Shown: positions 1 through 8,320, numbered from the stretch's first letter. The stretch is DNA of 35,960 nucleotides from DASULK01 sp036381835 (GCA_036381835.1 DASVCA010000112.1:1-35960), one strand, 5' to 3'. Notes: generated by a model not told the origin, from the sequence alone. Made by a program: numbers and translations.

Positions 1-15
1 GACGATGACCTCCAT
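1..15 (-). CDS. 5' end of an unidentified gene, cut by the window edge
   Basis: An ATG at 15 overlaps the TGA of the holin gene by one base (TGATG), the junction type used repeatedly in this genome. Only five codons (MEVIV) are inside the window, so nothing can be said of function. The position just after the holin suggests another lysis or end-of-operon gene. Confidence 0.4.
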
Positions 16-236
16 CAGCGCTCCCCGCTGACCAGGGACGGGCTGCCTGGCTCGCCGACGCCGGCCGAGCCGAGCGACGTCACCACCGACGCCACCGCGG
101 CCAGTGCAGCCGTCAGCAGCGCCTGCTTCCAGCCGACGCTCAGCAGATCCGTCCCGCCGGCCACGAGCGCCGCGGCGAAGGTCTGGACGAACGTCTTCAG
201 CGCGCGCTCGAGCAGAGCCTTGAGGAATGTAGGCAT
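15..236 (-). CDS. Putative holin (r1t-like)
   Basis: 73 residues. The N-terminal amphipathic segment (MPTFLKALLERALKTFVQTF) runs into a hydrophobic stretch. A second hydrophobic helix follows at about residues 38-55, and the tail is short and Gly/Ser/Pro-rich. Small actinophage holins of the r1t type look like this: they open the membrane so that the endolysin can reach the peptidoglycan. A very strong ribosome binding site (TAGGAGG) lies just before the ATG and overlaps the stop of the DUF397 remnant, so this gene does not need coupling to be translated. It sits in the lysis cluster with the amidase. The family call rests on pattern recognition; the holin role is inferred from size, topology and position. 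Confidence 0.7.
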   Translation of the reverse strand: MPTFLKALLERALKTFVQTFAAALVAGGTDLLSVGWKQALLTAALAAVASVVTSLGSAGVGEPGSPSLVSGER

Positions 237-244
237 GACCCCTC

Positions 245-419
245 CTAGAGGTCGAACTCACCGGCTTTCGCGCCGGCCAGGAACGCGGTCCATTCCGCGT
301 GATCGAACGACAGCACCGGACCGTCGGGGGTCCTTGCTGTCCCGCACCAGCACGTTTTCGTCGGTGGCCACCTCGACGCACGTCGACGTGTCGCAGTAGC
401 TGGACTTACGGAAGGTCAC
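245..419 (-). pseudogene. DUF397-family gene with a +1 frameshift
   Basis: A GTG at 419 overlaps the TGA of the upstream membrane protein (GTGA). The first 31 residues (VTFRKSSYCDTSTCVEVATD and on to VRDSKDP) are a clear DUF397 start. After the run of five C at 326-330 (minus strand) the frame leaves the family pattern and would stop at 258. Skipping one C restores a perfect DUF397 ending: DGPVLSFDHAEWTAFLAG, then stop at 245, 57 residues in all. That is a normal length for the family. DUF397 proteins are small actinobacterial proteins usually encoded beside XRE-type regulators; their biochemical role is not settled. The gene may be broken, may be restored by ribosomal +1 slippage at CCC-C, or may carry a sequencing error in a homopolymer. 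Confidence 0.75.
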
Positions 420-745
420 CGGGTCCTCCTCGGCGGTGTGCCGGAGTTCGGTTTGGACCGCACCGGACCGGCCGGCTGGCCGCCGGGGTCGGCATGCCAC
501 TCCAGATGCTCGGCCAACTGCCGGCCCTGCAACATCTGGTTCTCGGCCAGGGACTGCAGTTGGTCCATCAGACTAGGCACCCCGTGCTCCCTGTCCCCCA
601 GGAGTTGCTCAGCGACACGGGTCCACATCCTGATGGCTCGCCACATGGGCCGTACCAGCTTCCGGTAGAGCAGGCTAGCCAGCGTCAGCACGGCCAGGAT
701 CGCGCCGCTGACGATGCCAACAGCCTGCCAGTCGTCGACACTCAT
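416..745 (-). CDS. Single-pass membrane protein in the lysis cluster (holin-like or accessory)
   Basis: 109 residues. One hydrophobic segment at about residues 8-26 (VGIVSGAILAVLTLASLLY) is followed by a basic stretch, a predicted amphipathic/coiled region at about 35-85 and a flexible Pro/Arg-rich tail. Short N-terminal-anchor proteins with a cytoplasmic coiled region are frequent beside actinophage endolysins and often act as second holins or lysis regulators. The ATG at 745 has a GGAAG-type ribosome binding site upstream. Its stop overlaps the GTG of the DUF397 gene. The 59 bases between this gene and the next upstream gene hold nothing I recognise beyond the ribosome binding site. The membrane topology is visible; the lysis role is inferred from position. 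Confidence 0.6.
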   Translation of the reverse strand: MSVDDWQAVGIVSGAILAVLTLASLLYRKLVRPMWRAIRMWTRVAEQLLGDREHGVPSLMDQLQSLAENQMLQGRQLAEHLEWHADPGGQPAGPVRSKPNSGTPPRRTR

Positions 746-804
746 GCATGGCTGCTTCCGGGGGAACGTGCGAGCCCGACCAGGGTCCAGGGTCAGGCGG
801 GGTG

Positions 805-1074
805 TTACTTGAGCGACTCGTCGGGGGGAATCTCCACGCCGGCCGCCGTCAGCGCGGCGAGCAGGACGGCCTGGTAGCGCTGCATGTCCGTCCGCTGCTG
901 GTTGACGATCTTGTGTACGTCGTCGAGCTTGTCGACATTCTCGGCGGTGGTCACGGCGACCTGCCGGACCCGTTCGGCCACCTCATCCTGGCGTTTGTAG
1001 TCCTGCCGGCGCAGCAGCCACTGGCCGACGAAGCCGCCGACGGCCACGATCAGCGCGACGAGGACGGCCTCCAT
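805..1074 (-). CDS. Small membrane-anchored coiled-coil protein, probable holin or lysis accessory
   Basis: 89 residues. An N-terminal hydrophobic helix (residues 3-20, AVLVALIVAVGGFVGQWLL) is followed by a charged heptad-like region (about 25-65). The ATG at 1074 overlaps the amidase stop by one base (TGATG), so translation is probably coupled to the endolysin. The arrangement (amidase, two TM/coiled proteins, then an r1t-like holin) suggests a multi-protein lysis system. I do not recognise a specific family. An alternative role is a spanin-like or immunity protein at the membrane. Confidence 0.6.
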   Translation of the reverse strand: MEAVLVALIVAVGGFVGQWLLRRQDYKRQDEVAERVRQVAVTTAENVDKLDDVHKIVNQQRTDMQRYQAVLLAALTAAGVEIPPDESLK

Positions 1075-1937
1075 CAGTCGACGGGTCGGGGCGGGATGGC
1101 CTCATCCAACTCGTCGTCGACGTCCTGCCTGATGCCGGCGCGCAGCTGGGCGAGCCGCTCGTCCACGCCGGCGAGGATCGCGGCGACGTCCGGGTTGACG
1201 CCGGCCAGACCCTCGAGGACGGCGCGGACGGCCGCGGCTTCCAGCCGGGCGTGGTGGGAGTCGACCCGGGCGGCCATCAGCAGCTCGCCGGTGGTGCTGG
1301 TCGCGATCGTGCCGTCCGGTTTGGGCGGCTTGATCCGGTCCCGGTACTCCTTGGCCCAGATCTCATCCACGGTGGGCATGCGTGCCTCCTCAACGGTGGC
1401 CAGGAAGACATCCCACGGGAACGCCTGGCCGGGGTCGGTGTGCGTGGTCACGCCGAAGGCGAGTCGCAGGTCGTTGTGCGATGTGATGCCGGGCCGGAAC
1501 GCTCGGAGCTCGGCCACCGTACGCCGCTGGAGCGGGATGCCGAACCGCTCGGCGTCGGCCACCACGTACGGCGCCATCCGCGCGAACATGGCCAGGCCGA
1601 AGGCGTCGAGCCACTGGTCACGAGACTGCCGCGCGAAGCCCGAGAGCTCCCAGTTGATACCGCGGTTGTTGCCCGGCCGGTTGCCCACAGTCCATGCCGT
1701 GTCGTCCAGCTTCACGCAGGCCACGATCGAGTCAGCGTCCACGCAGTAGTGCGCGGAAACGTCGCGGCCGTCGGCCGGGTTCTGGAAGTACCGGGCCGTG
1801 GCCTCGGCCGTCAGGCCGGTCTCACTCGCCTCCATGGTGTGGATGACGATCCACAGCGGTGGCCCGTCCGGGCGGCCCTTGGTGTAGCCGGCCGCCTGCA
1901 CGAAGTTGAGCTCGGGGTGGTCTGGGCTGCTTGCCAT
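1074..1937 (-). CDS. Endolysin: N-acetylmuramoyl-L-alanine amidase (Amidase_2 type)
   Basis: 287 residues. The zinc amidase domain spans about residues 18-175. It shows the first zinc histidine at H33 in LWIVIHTMEAS, the SAHYCVD strand at 61-67, and the SHNDLR and HTDPG segments, in which H154 and D168 are the likely remaining ligands. The enzyme would cut the lactyl-amide bond between N-acetylmuramic acid and the stem peptide. The C-terminal part (about 185-287) is charged and helical, and may be a linker or wall-binding/oligomerisation region rather than a known binding domain. No signal peptide is seen, so export depends on the holin(s) encoded downstream. The ATG at 1937 has only a weak G-rich ribosome binding site. 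Confidence 0.88.
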   Translation of the reverse strand: MASSPDHPELNFVQAAGYTKGRPDGPPLWIVIHTMEASETGLTAEATARYFQNPADGRDVSAHYCVDADSIVACVKLDDTAWTVGNRPGNNRGINWELSGFARQSRDQWLDAFGLAMFARMAPYVVADAERFGIPLQRRTVAELRAFRPGITSHNDLRLAFGVTTHTDPGQAFPWDVFLATVEEARMPTVDEIWAKEYRDRIKPPKPDGTIATSTTGELLMAARVDSHHARLEAAAVRAVLEGLAGVNPDVAAILAGVDERLAQLRAGIRQDVDDELDEAIPPRPVD

Positions 1938-1984
1938 CTGACACCCCCTGGACAGGGTTGCGGGTCAGGGTCACACTGCGAGGT

Positions 1985-2155
1985 ATGCGGACACCCCTAC
2001 GCTGGTTTAGCGTCAACGTGCGCGAGTTCGTCGCGATCTTCCGTGCCGTCGCCGCCACGGCGACCGAGATCGTTGAAGCCGAGGAACGGCTGAAGCGTCG
2101 TCCGAAGGTGATGCCGGTCATCATCCCCGGCCGGCCCCAGGACTTCGGGCGATGA
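1985..2155 (+). CDS. Small plus-strand ORF of unknown function in the gap between tail and lysis genes
   Basis: 56 residues starting MRTPLRWFSVNVREFV. It is mostly helical and basic at the C-terminus (EEAEERLKRRPK-type stretch). It fills the only sizeable gap (1938..2214) on the minus strand, and no convincing minus-strand ORF is seen there. Its TGA overlaps the ATG of a second plus-strand ORF (ATGA), which is the gene-junction style of this genome. There is only a close GAGG before the ATG, and no convincing promoter. Orientation opposite to the flanking operon would fit a regulator or lysogeny-linked gene, but this is speculative. Confidence 0.4.
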   Translation: MRTPLRWFSVNVREFVAIFRAVAATATEIVEAEERLKRRPKVMPVIIPGRPQDFGR

Positions 2156-2370
2156 GCGAGTGGACCAGCGTCCACGACTGGTTCATCGCGACCGTGGGCG
2201 GCGACTACGAAGATCTAGGCGTGGAACAGGCACTTCGGCCCGGCCATGACCGTGGCGAACATGCCGTAGGTGGAATGGTGGCCGACGGCGAAACGGTGCG
2301 GGGGTGCCCAGGCGCCATACGCCCGCGCGGCGTTGACCGCCCGGGCGGCCACCCCGGCGTCGGACGGTAG
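2152..2370 (+). CDS. Doubtful plus-strand ORF overlapping the 3' end of the deacetylase gene
   Basis: 72 residues beginning MSEWTSVHDWFIATVGGDYE. The start is coupled by ATGA to the preceding plus-strand ORF. Only the first 21 codons lie outside the convergent deacetylase gene. The remaining two thirds are antisense to it and have the Gly/Arg/Pro-rich look of a shadow frame. The real product may be short, or the ORF may not be expressed. It is listed because the junction style matches genuine genes. Confidence 0.2.
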   Translation: MSEWTSVHDWFIATVGGDYEDLGVEQALRPGHDRGEHAVGGMVADGETVRGCPGAIRPRGVDRPGGHPGVGR

Positions 2371-2973
2371 GTCCCACACCTCGCCGACCAGGGTCAGGTC
2401 GGGGTCGGACCAGTACGCCGGCAGCAGGTAGTGGCGCAGGTCGCCGAACCGGGCCGGGTCGGCGACGGCCAGGTTCCTCGCTGCGGTGCCGGTGGCGATG
2501 TGGTCGCCGTGGTTGTCCAGCTGCGTCCGCCACGTGTGGGTTTTCAGCCGTACCTGCCCGCCGGGGGCGATGTCGTCGCAGAGGGTCAGGATCGCGGCTT
2601 GGGCGTCGAAGACCGCCACACCGCCGTCGGGCAGTCCAGCCTCGTGCGGGGTCAGCGTGCCCGGCAGCCCGGACGCCAGCGCCGCCATGGCGGTGTTGGC
2701 TTCGGCCATCCGCGCTACACCGAAGGCGGCCAGATCCAGCGCCTCGCCGAGCGGGTTGGCGTAACCCTCGTCCTCGGGTGAGTGCATGACACCCCACCAC
2801 GAGTTGGGTGTCGGCGAGGTGGCGTTCAGTTTGCTCCGCACACCGGACGCTTCGCCGCGGGTCATCCACAGGATATGCACATCCTGGCCGGCGGCCAGAT
2901 GCTCAACGATGGCCACACCCATGGCCAGGGTCTCATCGTCCGGGTGGGCGGCGATGAACAGGGCCGGGCTCAC
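2215..2973 (-). CDS. PIG-L/LmbE-family N-acetylglucosamine deacetylase
   Basis: 252 residues. The hallmark AHPDDE motif lies at residues 9-14 (zinc ligands H10 and D13, catalytic base D12), and a second zinc-site motif NHGDH at 154-158 (H158). The family removes the acetyl group from GlcNAc-containing substrates, for example MshB acting on GlcNAc-inositol in mycothiol synthesis, or enzymes acting on surface glycans. There is no signal peptide. A GTG at 2973 overlaps the stop of the upstream minor tail gene (GTGA). The gene is therefore the last of the tail operon, just before the lysis genes. This suggests either a virion-associated enzyme that trims host surface GlcNAc or an intracellular enzyme acting on mycothiol precursors; the context favours the tail. 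The substrate is unknown. Confidence 0.85.
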   Translation of the reverse strand: MSPALFIAAHPDDETLAMGVAIVEHLAAGQDVHILWMTRGEASGVRSKLNATSPTPNSWWGVMHSPEDEGYANPLGEALDLAAFGVARMAEANTAMAALASGLPGTLTPHEAGLPDGGVAVFDAQAAILTLCDDIAPGGQVRLKTHTWRTQLDNHGDHIATGTAARNLAVADPARFGDLRHYLLPAYWSDPDLTLVGEVWDLPSDAGVAARAVNAARAYGAWAPPHRFAVGHHSTYGMFATVMAGPKCLFHA

Positions 2974-3518
2974 GAGAGCCTCTGCCCGGAGATCCGACAG
3001 CCGGCCAGGATGGTGGTGGTGTCCACGCTGGATGTTCCCTGTGCGGCCATGATCTGCAGGTTGCCCGCATTGGCTCCGGTGATCACCCAGAACTCAATCA
3101 CCGCTCCAACAGTCCCGGTGGAGCCACCAAGCGTGATCACCGTGGAAGCGGAGGTGGCGGACAGGCGTTGCACAAACTCGACGTCGGTCGCGACGGCCGA
3201 GGCGGCACCGATCCCCGCGGCGGTGCCGCCAGTACCGCCGAAGTGCAGCGTCGCCCCCGTGGGTACGGAGGCACCGAACCGTACGTCAGCCGTCGTGCCC
3301 GTCGACAGGGTGTAGGCCGGGATGAACAGGAAGTTGTAGGAGGCGTTGGCCGCGACGGCGAGGACCAGATCGGTGATGTTCTGCAGAGTCGTCGACGAGG
3401 TGGTGAGGTTCTGGTTGCTGCCGACGATGGCTGAGAGCGGGCGGACCTCGGTGATGAGACTGGACAGCACCGAGCCGCGCAGTTTCGCCCCGGCCGCGGG
3501 GATGGTGGTCAGTGCCAT
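2970..3518 (-). CDS. Small minor tail / fibre-like protein
   Basis: 182 residues, low in charge and rich in Thr, Ser, Ala and Gly. The alternating pattern is typical of beta-rich virion proteins (stretches such as TLSTGTTADVRFGASVPTGA). The ATG at 3518 directly abuts the TAG of the large minor tail gene, and the stop overlaps the deacetylase GTG. Position and composition suggest a tail-tip or fibre component or a chaperone-independent adhesin. I do not recognise a named family. Confidence 0.55.
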   Translation of the reverse strand: MALTTIPAAGAKLRGSVLSSLITEVRPLSAIVGSNQNLTTSSTTLQNITDLVLAVAANASYNFLFIPAYTLSTGTTADVRFGASVPTGATLHFGGTGGTAAGIGAASAVATDVEFVQRLSATSASTVITLGGSTGTVGAVIEFWVITGANAGNLQIMAAQGTSSVDTTTILAGCRISGQRLS

Positions 3519-6389
3519 CTACAGCGCCAGTACCGCTGGGTCTTCGACGGCGATGATTGCCCCCGCCGAGTGCGCCTTGGTCACACCGTTCACACTCCTC
3601 GCCGAGATGGTCATGACCTGGATTCCGCCAGCCAACGCAACGACCGCCGACCGGGAGATCGCCGAGGCCCCGCCGGTCACCACGAGCGATCCCTCCGGTG
3701 TCAGCACGGGTGTGGTGTCGATCCGGTAGGCCGCGTACAGGCCCTGGTCGTTGCCGGTGGTCGAGCTGGCTTCGAGGATCTCCGTCCACCCGCTCGGTAC
3801 GGCGATGCTGGTGTAGTCGTCCTGCTTCCAGGCGAGCAGGAGGTTGACGTTGCCGGTCCACTGCCATGCGTACAGGCCGCCGTAGCCGATGTTGGCCGCG
3901 CTGGCGTTCAGCTGGACGATGGAGTCCAGCACGATGTCGGACAGGCTCGATCCGGTGGCGGTGCCCAGAGTCGACGGGGTGGCGGACAGGCCGAACGTGA
4001 AGGCGGACACGGTGTCCCCGGCCGCTCCGCCCGACGGGGTGATGGTCGGGTCGGACTCGGTGCCGGTGTGGACCTTCGCGAACAGTTGCACGTGGTCGGT
4101 GGAGTTGAACACGGGCAACCGGGTGTAGCCGGTCGGTGTGGCCAGGGTGCCGGTGCCGGAGGACCGGATGGCGGCGAAGACGAGGATCAGCTGCCGGATC
4201 GCACCACCCGCGTACAGGGCCGGGGTGACGGCGGCGTTGTCGGCGTGCGAAGCGGCACCGGCCGCGACGAACGACGCGGCGGAGGAGGAGATGCCCGACA
4301 GGGTGATGACTTCGCCGCCCATCCGGATGTTCATGGGGAAGTCGTCGGCGACCTCGGTCCACTTGTAGAAGTTGGGGTCGAAGTTGGTCGCTCCGGTGGC
4401 CGAGGAGGTCAGCGATGCGCGCAGGGCGGCGTGCTCATCACCGGCGAGGCGGCCGAGGAACGCGTTGGTGTCGCTGGAGGTCTCGGCCAGCCGGAACACG
4501 TGCCACGGCCGGTACGGCGAGCAGTTGAGCTGGACAGTCCAGGTCTTCGGGCCGAAGACCTCCGTCCAGCCTTCGATGAGCAGGTCAATACTGTCTGGCG
4601 CAATGCCAGCCGGCGGGTTGGTGATGGTGATGCGGGAGCCGATGTCGCAGCCGATCCAACTGGGAATCAGCGACGGGTCGTGGGCGAAGTCGAGCGTGAC
4701 GACCGGGAACCGGAGCCCTTCGACGGTGCCGAGGTTGACCCGCCAGCCAGCTTGGTGGATCAGGTCGGAGTCGAGTTCGACGTTGACGCTGACCGAGTCG
4801 GCGTAGGTGCCGACGTTGTCGGGGGTGAGGCTTCCGTGTTCGCCCTCGGTGGCCACGACGCGGGCTGACGAGCCGGTACCGGTGGCGCCCGAGCGGGTGG
4901 CGGTCCAGTCGTTGCGCAGGTTCTGGTCGTCGTCGGTCGGCTCGAACGGTGGCGCCAGATTGCCTGAGTCGTGGTTCAAGGTCAGGTCGGTGGTCTGGTT
5001 GGTCAGGTAGTCGTGCGCCAGCAGGCCGAGGACGGCATCGGCCGTAGTCGGGTCCCGATTCTCAATCAGCCGCCCGTTGGTGACTGTCTCACACTCGCGG
5101 ATCGCGTCCAGTCGAGTGCCCTGGATCTGTGGCCCCATCTTGTTCACGTCATCGGTGCCGTACTCTTCGACGGCTCCATCGACTGGCACCGGGGTAACGA
5201 TGTTGATGCGAGCGATGCGCTCGCTCACCGTGTCGCCAGAGAAGGCACTGATGGCCGCGGGATCCACCGGGAACACCCCGAACACGGTGTCCCAGACCGC
5301 CCAGTGGCCGGCATGCATTCCGTCGAGCTTGGCGCTGGCGGGCACGCTAAGACGAGTGACGACACCGGTGGTGATGCTGTTCTCCGTGCCCGACACACCA
5401 GCCCCAGCGGTAGCAGCATACAGCTGCAGGTCGTAGTCGACGTTCGCGCCGACCTGCTCCGCGGCCGCGAACAGCAGCAGCCAATGCCCATATGGCTCGC
5501 TGCCGGGGCCGGAAGGTATGTCGAAGTTCATGGCTTCGTTGATCTGAATCGCGTCGGCGGTGTCCCGGGCCACCAACGTGAGTACGTCCGGCGTGCCGGG
5601 GGTGAGGATGATCTCCCACGTTGGGTACGTACCGGACGTCTTCCAACGCATCAAGGTCACGGCAGCCGATGGCACGGCCGGGAAGTTGAACAGGCAGGCG
5701 ACTTCCCATTTGCCGGTTAAAGGATGCGCGGGTACCGAACCGCTCACACCGGCCGACGAGGTGAACTCCGGCAGCGGCAACGAGCCATCCGGACCATCCG
5801 ATGCCGGAGTCAGGCTGTTGACGAAAGTCATGGCCGGGCCGCCGGAGTACTCGGCCAGCGACGTGGCTCCCGAGCCGTCCTCGCCCGGCCAGTACGCGAC
5901 CGGCTGCCGATGGGTGCCGGAGCCGTCGACACTTCCGCCGGCGATGGCCCGCACCAGAGCTGACCGCAGCGGGGTCGAACCCCGCTCCAGGCGTTGCAGG
6001 ATCCCCGACGCGGACACCTGGACGTAGCGGTCCGTCTGCGCCGGCGACCAGCGTGGTGGCAGCGCCGACAGGAACCCGGTCCAGCGCACCGACGAGGTGC
6101 CCTCATCGACCAAGATCCGCACCGGCGTACCGCGGCCGATCTGGCCGAACCACGCCCCGGACGGGTCGTAGGCGCACCAGCGGCCGTCACCGTTATCGGC
6201 GGTGAACTGACACAAGCTCGGCGGGGTCTGCGTCGCCCCGTCCGGGCGGCCCCGCTGGATCCGGATGAAGTCGCGGGCGTAGACGTAGGCGGTCACGTCC
6301 GTCCACGCCCAGGTCGACGGGTCTGCGGTGAGGTCGGCGCCGAGGGCCAACTCGACGGTCAGGTTCAGCGCCGTGGTCGGGAACGCCAC
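3519..6389 (-). CDS. Large minor tail protein (tail tip / receptor interaction)
   Basis: 956 residues. The start is taken as the GTG at 6389, which shares one base with the tape-measure TAG (TAGTG). A longer frame upstream runs inside the tape measure gene and is a shadow. The N-terminal 180 residues (LNLTVELALGADLTAD and following) resemble the baseplate/Dit-Tal-like start of actinophage minor tail proteins. About residues 200-380 look like a concanavalin A/LamG-type beta sandwich, containing GPAMTFVNSLTP and YGHWLLLFAAAEQ. The C-terminal third is Ser/Thr/Gly-rich beta sequence ending in YRIDTTPVLTPEGSLVVTGG-type strands. No separate Dit or Tal gene is seen, so this protein probably combines these functions and contacts the host surface. 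The role is inferred from position after the tape measure. Confidence 0.75.
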   Translation of the reverse strand: MAFPTTALNLTVELALGADLTADPSTWAWTDVTAYVYARDFIRIQRGRPDGATQTPPSLCQFTADNGDGRWCAYDPSGAWFGQIGRGTPVRILVDEGTSSVRWTGFLSALPPRWSPAQTDRYVQVSASGILQRLERGSTPLRSALVRAIAGGSVDGSGTHRQPVAYWPGEDGSGATSLAEYSGGPAMTFVNSLTPASDGPDGSLPLPEFTSSAGVSGSVPAHPLTGKWEVACLFNFPAVPSAAVTLMRWKTSGTYPTWEIILTPGTPDVLTLVARDTADAIQINEAMNFDIPSGPGSEPYGHWLLLFAAAEQVGANVDYDLQLYAATAGAGVSGTENSITTGVVTRLSVPASAKLDGMHAGHWAVWDTVFGVFPVDPAAISAFSGDTVSERIARINIVTPVPVDGAVEEYGTDDVNKMGPQIQGTRLDAIRECETVTNGRLIENRDPTTADAVLGLLAHDYLTNQTTDLTLNHDSGNLAPPFEPTDDDQNLRNDWTATRSGATGTGSSARVVATEGEHGSLTPDNVGTYADSVSVNVELDSDLIHQAGWRVNLGTVEGLRFPVVTLDFAHDPSLIPSWIGCDIGSRITITNPPAGIAPDSIDLLIEGWTEVFGPKTWTVQLNCSPYRPWHVFRLAETSSDTNAFLGRLAGDEHAALRASLTSSATGATNFDPNFYKWTEVADDFPMNIRMGGEVITLSGISSSAASFVAAGAASHADNAAVTPALYAGGAIRQLILVFAAIRSSGTGTLATPTGYTRLPVFNSTDHVQLFAKVHTGTESDPTITPSGGAAGDTVSAFTFGLSATPSTLGTATGSSLSDIVLDSIVQLNASAANIGYGGLYAWQWTGNVNLLLAWKQDDYTSIAVPSGWTEILEASSTTGNDQGLYAAYRIDTTPVLTPEGSLVVTGGASAISRSAVVALAGGIQVMTISARSVNGVTKAHSAGAIIAVEDPAVLAL

Positions 6390-8320
6390 TACGACGCCTT
6401 CAGCCCGAGGACGGCCAACTGCCCACCACGTCGGCGGACCTCGTTGGCCAACCAGTCGAAGGCCATCTGCCCGAATCCACCGCCGTTGACCACCAGCGGC
6501 GCCGCCCACTGCGTGCCGCCGGACATCTGGCTGGCCATGTTCATCGACTGGCCGGTCGGATACACCGTCGAGCCGTAGGGCAGTCGAACCAACTCCGGGC
6601 CCTGCTCACCGACCCAGGTCAACGAACCACGCGGACCACCACCCGCCGCACCGGAGATCCCACCGTGGGCGAAGCCCCCGTGACCCAGACGCTCGAGATC
6701 CTTGATGGCCCGGTTCAGTTGGCCCTGGCCCTGCATGACGATGTTCGCCCTGACGGTGATCTCGCGGAACTCGGGGAGCTTGAACAGCTCGGCCGCGAGC
6801 TCGTGCACCTTCCTGGCAGCCGCGCCGGTGGCGCCGATGGACTTCTCCGCCGCGACCCGGAACTGGTCCATCATCTTCTTGGCGCCTTCGGCATCCCCGG
6901 TCTGATCCAGGTATGCCTGTGCGGCGTCGGCGGCCTTGCGGGCAATGCCCTCAAGAGTCGTGATGTTGCGCAGCCCGGCGTCGGTGTTCTCGTCGACCGA
7001 GAACTTGTTCTCCTTGAACGTGTCCCTCAGGGAGGCGATGGCGTCCCGAGCGGCCAGGGTCTTCTCGTGCAGGGTCGCCTCAGCGCCATGCAGCTTGTCC
7101 CAGACCGTGACCAGGTTGTCGCCGGCCTCGATGAGCTCCTCGATCGTCGAGGCCATCGTTCTCTGCTGGACCCACGTGTTGGTGGTCTGGCTTTCCAGCT
7201 TCTTCAGCGAAGACGTCGTATCGCCGTAGGCCTGGACCAGGTTGTCGCCGATGCCCGGCACGGCACCCAGGACGTCGTTCAAGACGCCGAACTCTCGGGC
7301 GATCTCCCGGGCGATGGTCAGGCCGGCGAGGACGAGCGTCAACTTGGTGAGCGCCGAAACGACAAGCCCCAGACCGCGGGCCAGCACCGGAGACTTCGCC
7401 GCCAGCGTGTCCATCGCGGCATGAAAGGCCATCAGCCGGCCGGCACCCAGCACCGCGGCGACACCGATGGCCGCGATGGCCGCGATGGCGATCTGGGCCG
7501 GGCCGGGCAGGGCCCCGAACACGTTGGCCAACTCGCCGGTGACCTGCGCCGCCTTCGCCGCGATCGGCAGGTAGGCGGTGCCGATGGCGGCCTTGGCGTT
7601 CTCGATCTGCGCGGCGCTGACCCGCTGCGAGTTCGCCAGCCCGTCCACGGTGTCCTGGAAGTCGCCCGCGGTTGAGGCCGACTGGGCGTAGATCAGCGAC
7701 AGCCGGGCCAGCGCCTTCTCCTGCGCGGTCAGCTGGTTGGCGGCGGTCTTGCCGGTCATCGCCATCGCCTGCTGCTGGATCGACACCTCGGACAGCGTGA
7801 CGCCGTATCGGCGCAGCGGCTCCGTCTCACCACGCAACCCGGCCTGGATCGCGAACAGCGCCTCGTTGACGTCGGTGTTGAACACCGACGCCATGTCCGC
7901 GGCCCGTTTGGTCAGGTTGATCGTCTCGGTGGCGACCGAGCGAATGTCCAGGCCCTGGTTCTTCAGGATCGCACCGAGTGGGGTCGCCATCTGGTTGAAC
8001 GCCCGGGTGCTGAGGCCAACCTGCTCGGCGCTGGTCTTACCGAAGTTCTCGATCGCGCCGGAGGCTTCGCCGAACGTCTTCTGGACGGCGTTGATGGACT
8101 CACCGAGGTCGGAGGCCGCCTTGACGGTCGACTGCATCAGCGCCATCGCCCGCTGCGCGCCGGCCTGGATACCCTGCGCCAGCAGCATGCCGCCGGCGAT
8201 CTCACCGACACGTTTGAACGACGACCCGAGTTTGGTGGCCTGCTGCTCGACGGCCTTGAATCCCGGCTGCGTCTCGTCCTTGACCCGGACGACGACTTCA
8301 ACGAGATTTGGCTGGGTCAC
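6389..8320 (-). CDS. Tape measure protein
   Basis: 643 residues. The N-terminal part is helical and Ala/Gln-rich (QATKLGSSFKRVGEIAGG). A hydrophobic block at about residues 276-330 contains AIAAIAAIGVAAVLGAGRLMAF. The middle is again helical and charged, and a Gly-rich C-terminus (HGGFAHGGISGAAGGG) is followed by a final compact region. Tape measures set tail length and help DNA pass the envelope. Taking about 0.15 nm per residue, a tail of very roughly 95 nm would be expected. A GTG at 8320 overlaps the stop of the frameshifted chaperone (GTGA). The position after the chaperones and before the minor tail gene is the standard siphovirus order. Confidence 0.9.
   Translation of the reverse strand: MTQPNLVEVVVRVKDETQPGFKAVEQQATKLGSSFKRVGEIAGGMLLAQGIQAGAQRAMALMQSTVKAASDLGESINAVQKTFGEASGAIENFGKTSAEQVGLSTRAFNQMATPLGAILKNQGLDIRSVATETINLTKRAADMASVFNTDVNEALFAIQAGLRGETEPLRRYGVTLSEVSIQQQAMAMTGKTAANQLTAQEKALARLSLIYAQSASTAGDFQDTVDGLANSQRVSAAQIENAKAAIGTAYLPIAAKAAQVTGELANVFGALPGPAQIAIAAIAAIGVAAVLGAGRLMAFHAAMDTLAAKSPVLARGLGLVVSALTKLTLVLAGLTIAREIAREFGVLNDVLGAVPGIGDNLVQAYGDTTSSLKKLESQTTNTWVQQRTMASTIEELIEAGDNLVTVWDKLHGAEATLHEKTLAARDAIASLRDTFKENKFSVDENTDAGLRNITTLEGIARKAADAAQAYLDQTGDAEGAKKMMDQFRVAAEKSIGATGAAARKVHELAAELFKLPEFREITVRANIVMQGQGQLNRAIKDLERLGHGGFAHGGISGAAGGGPRGSLTWVGEQGPELVRLPYGSTVYPTGQSMNMASQMSGGTQWAAPLVVNGGGFGQMAFDWLANEVRRRGGQLAVLGLKAS

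Noticed and set aside
299..877. 192-codon plus-strand frame in the lysis region
   Set aside because: Antisense to well supported membrane protein genes and the DUF397 remnant, with shadow-like composition.
3570..4868. 432-codon plus-strand frame over the minor tail gene
   Set aside because: Shadow of the large minor tail protein; repetitive Gly/Asp/Val composition, no domain and no ribosome binding site.
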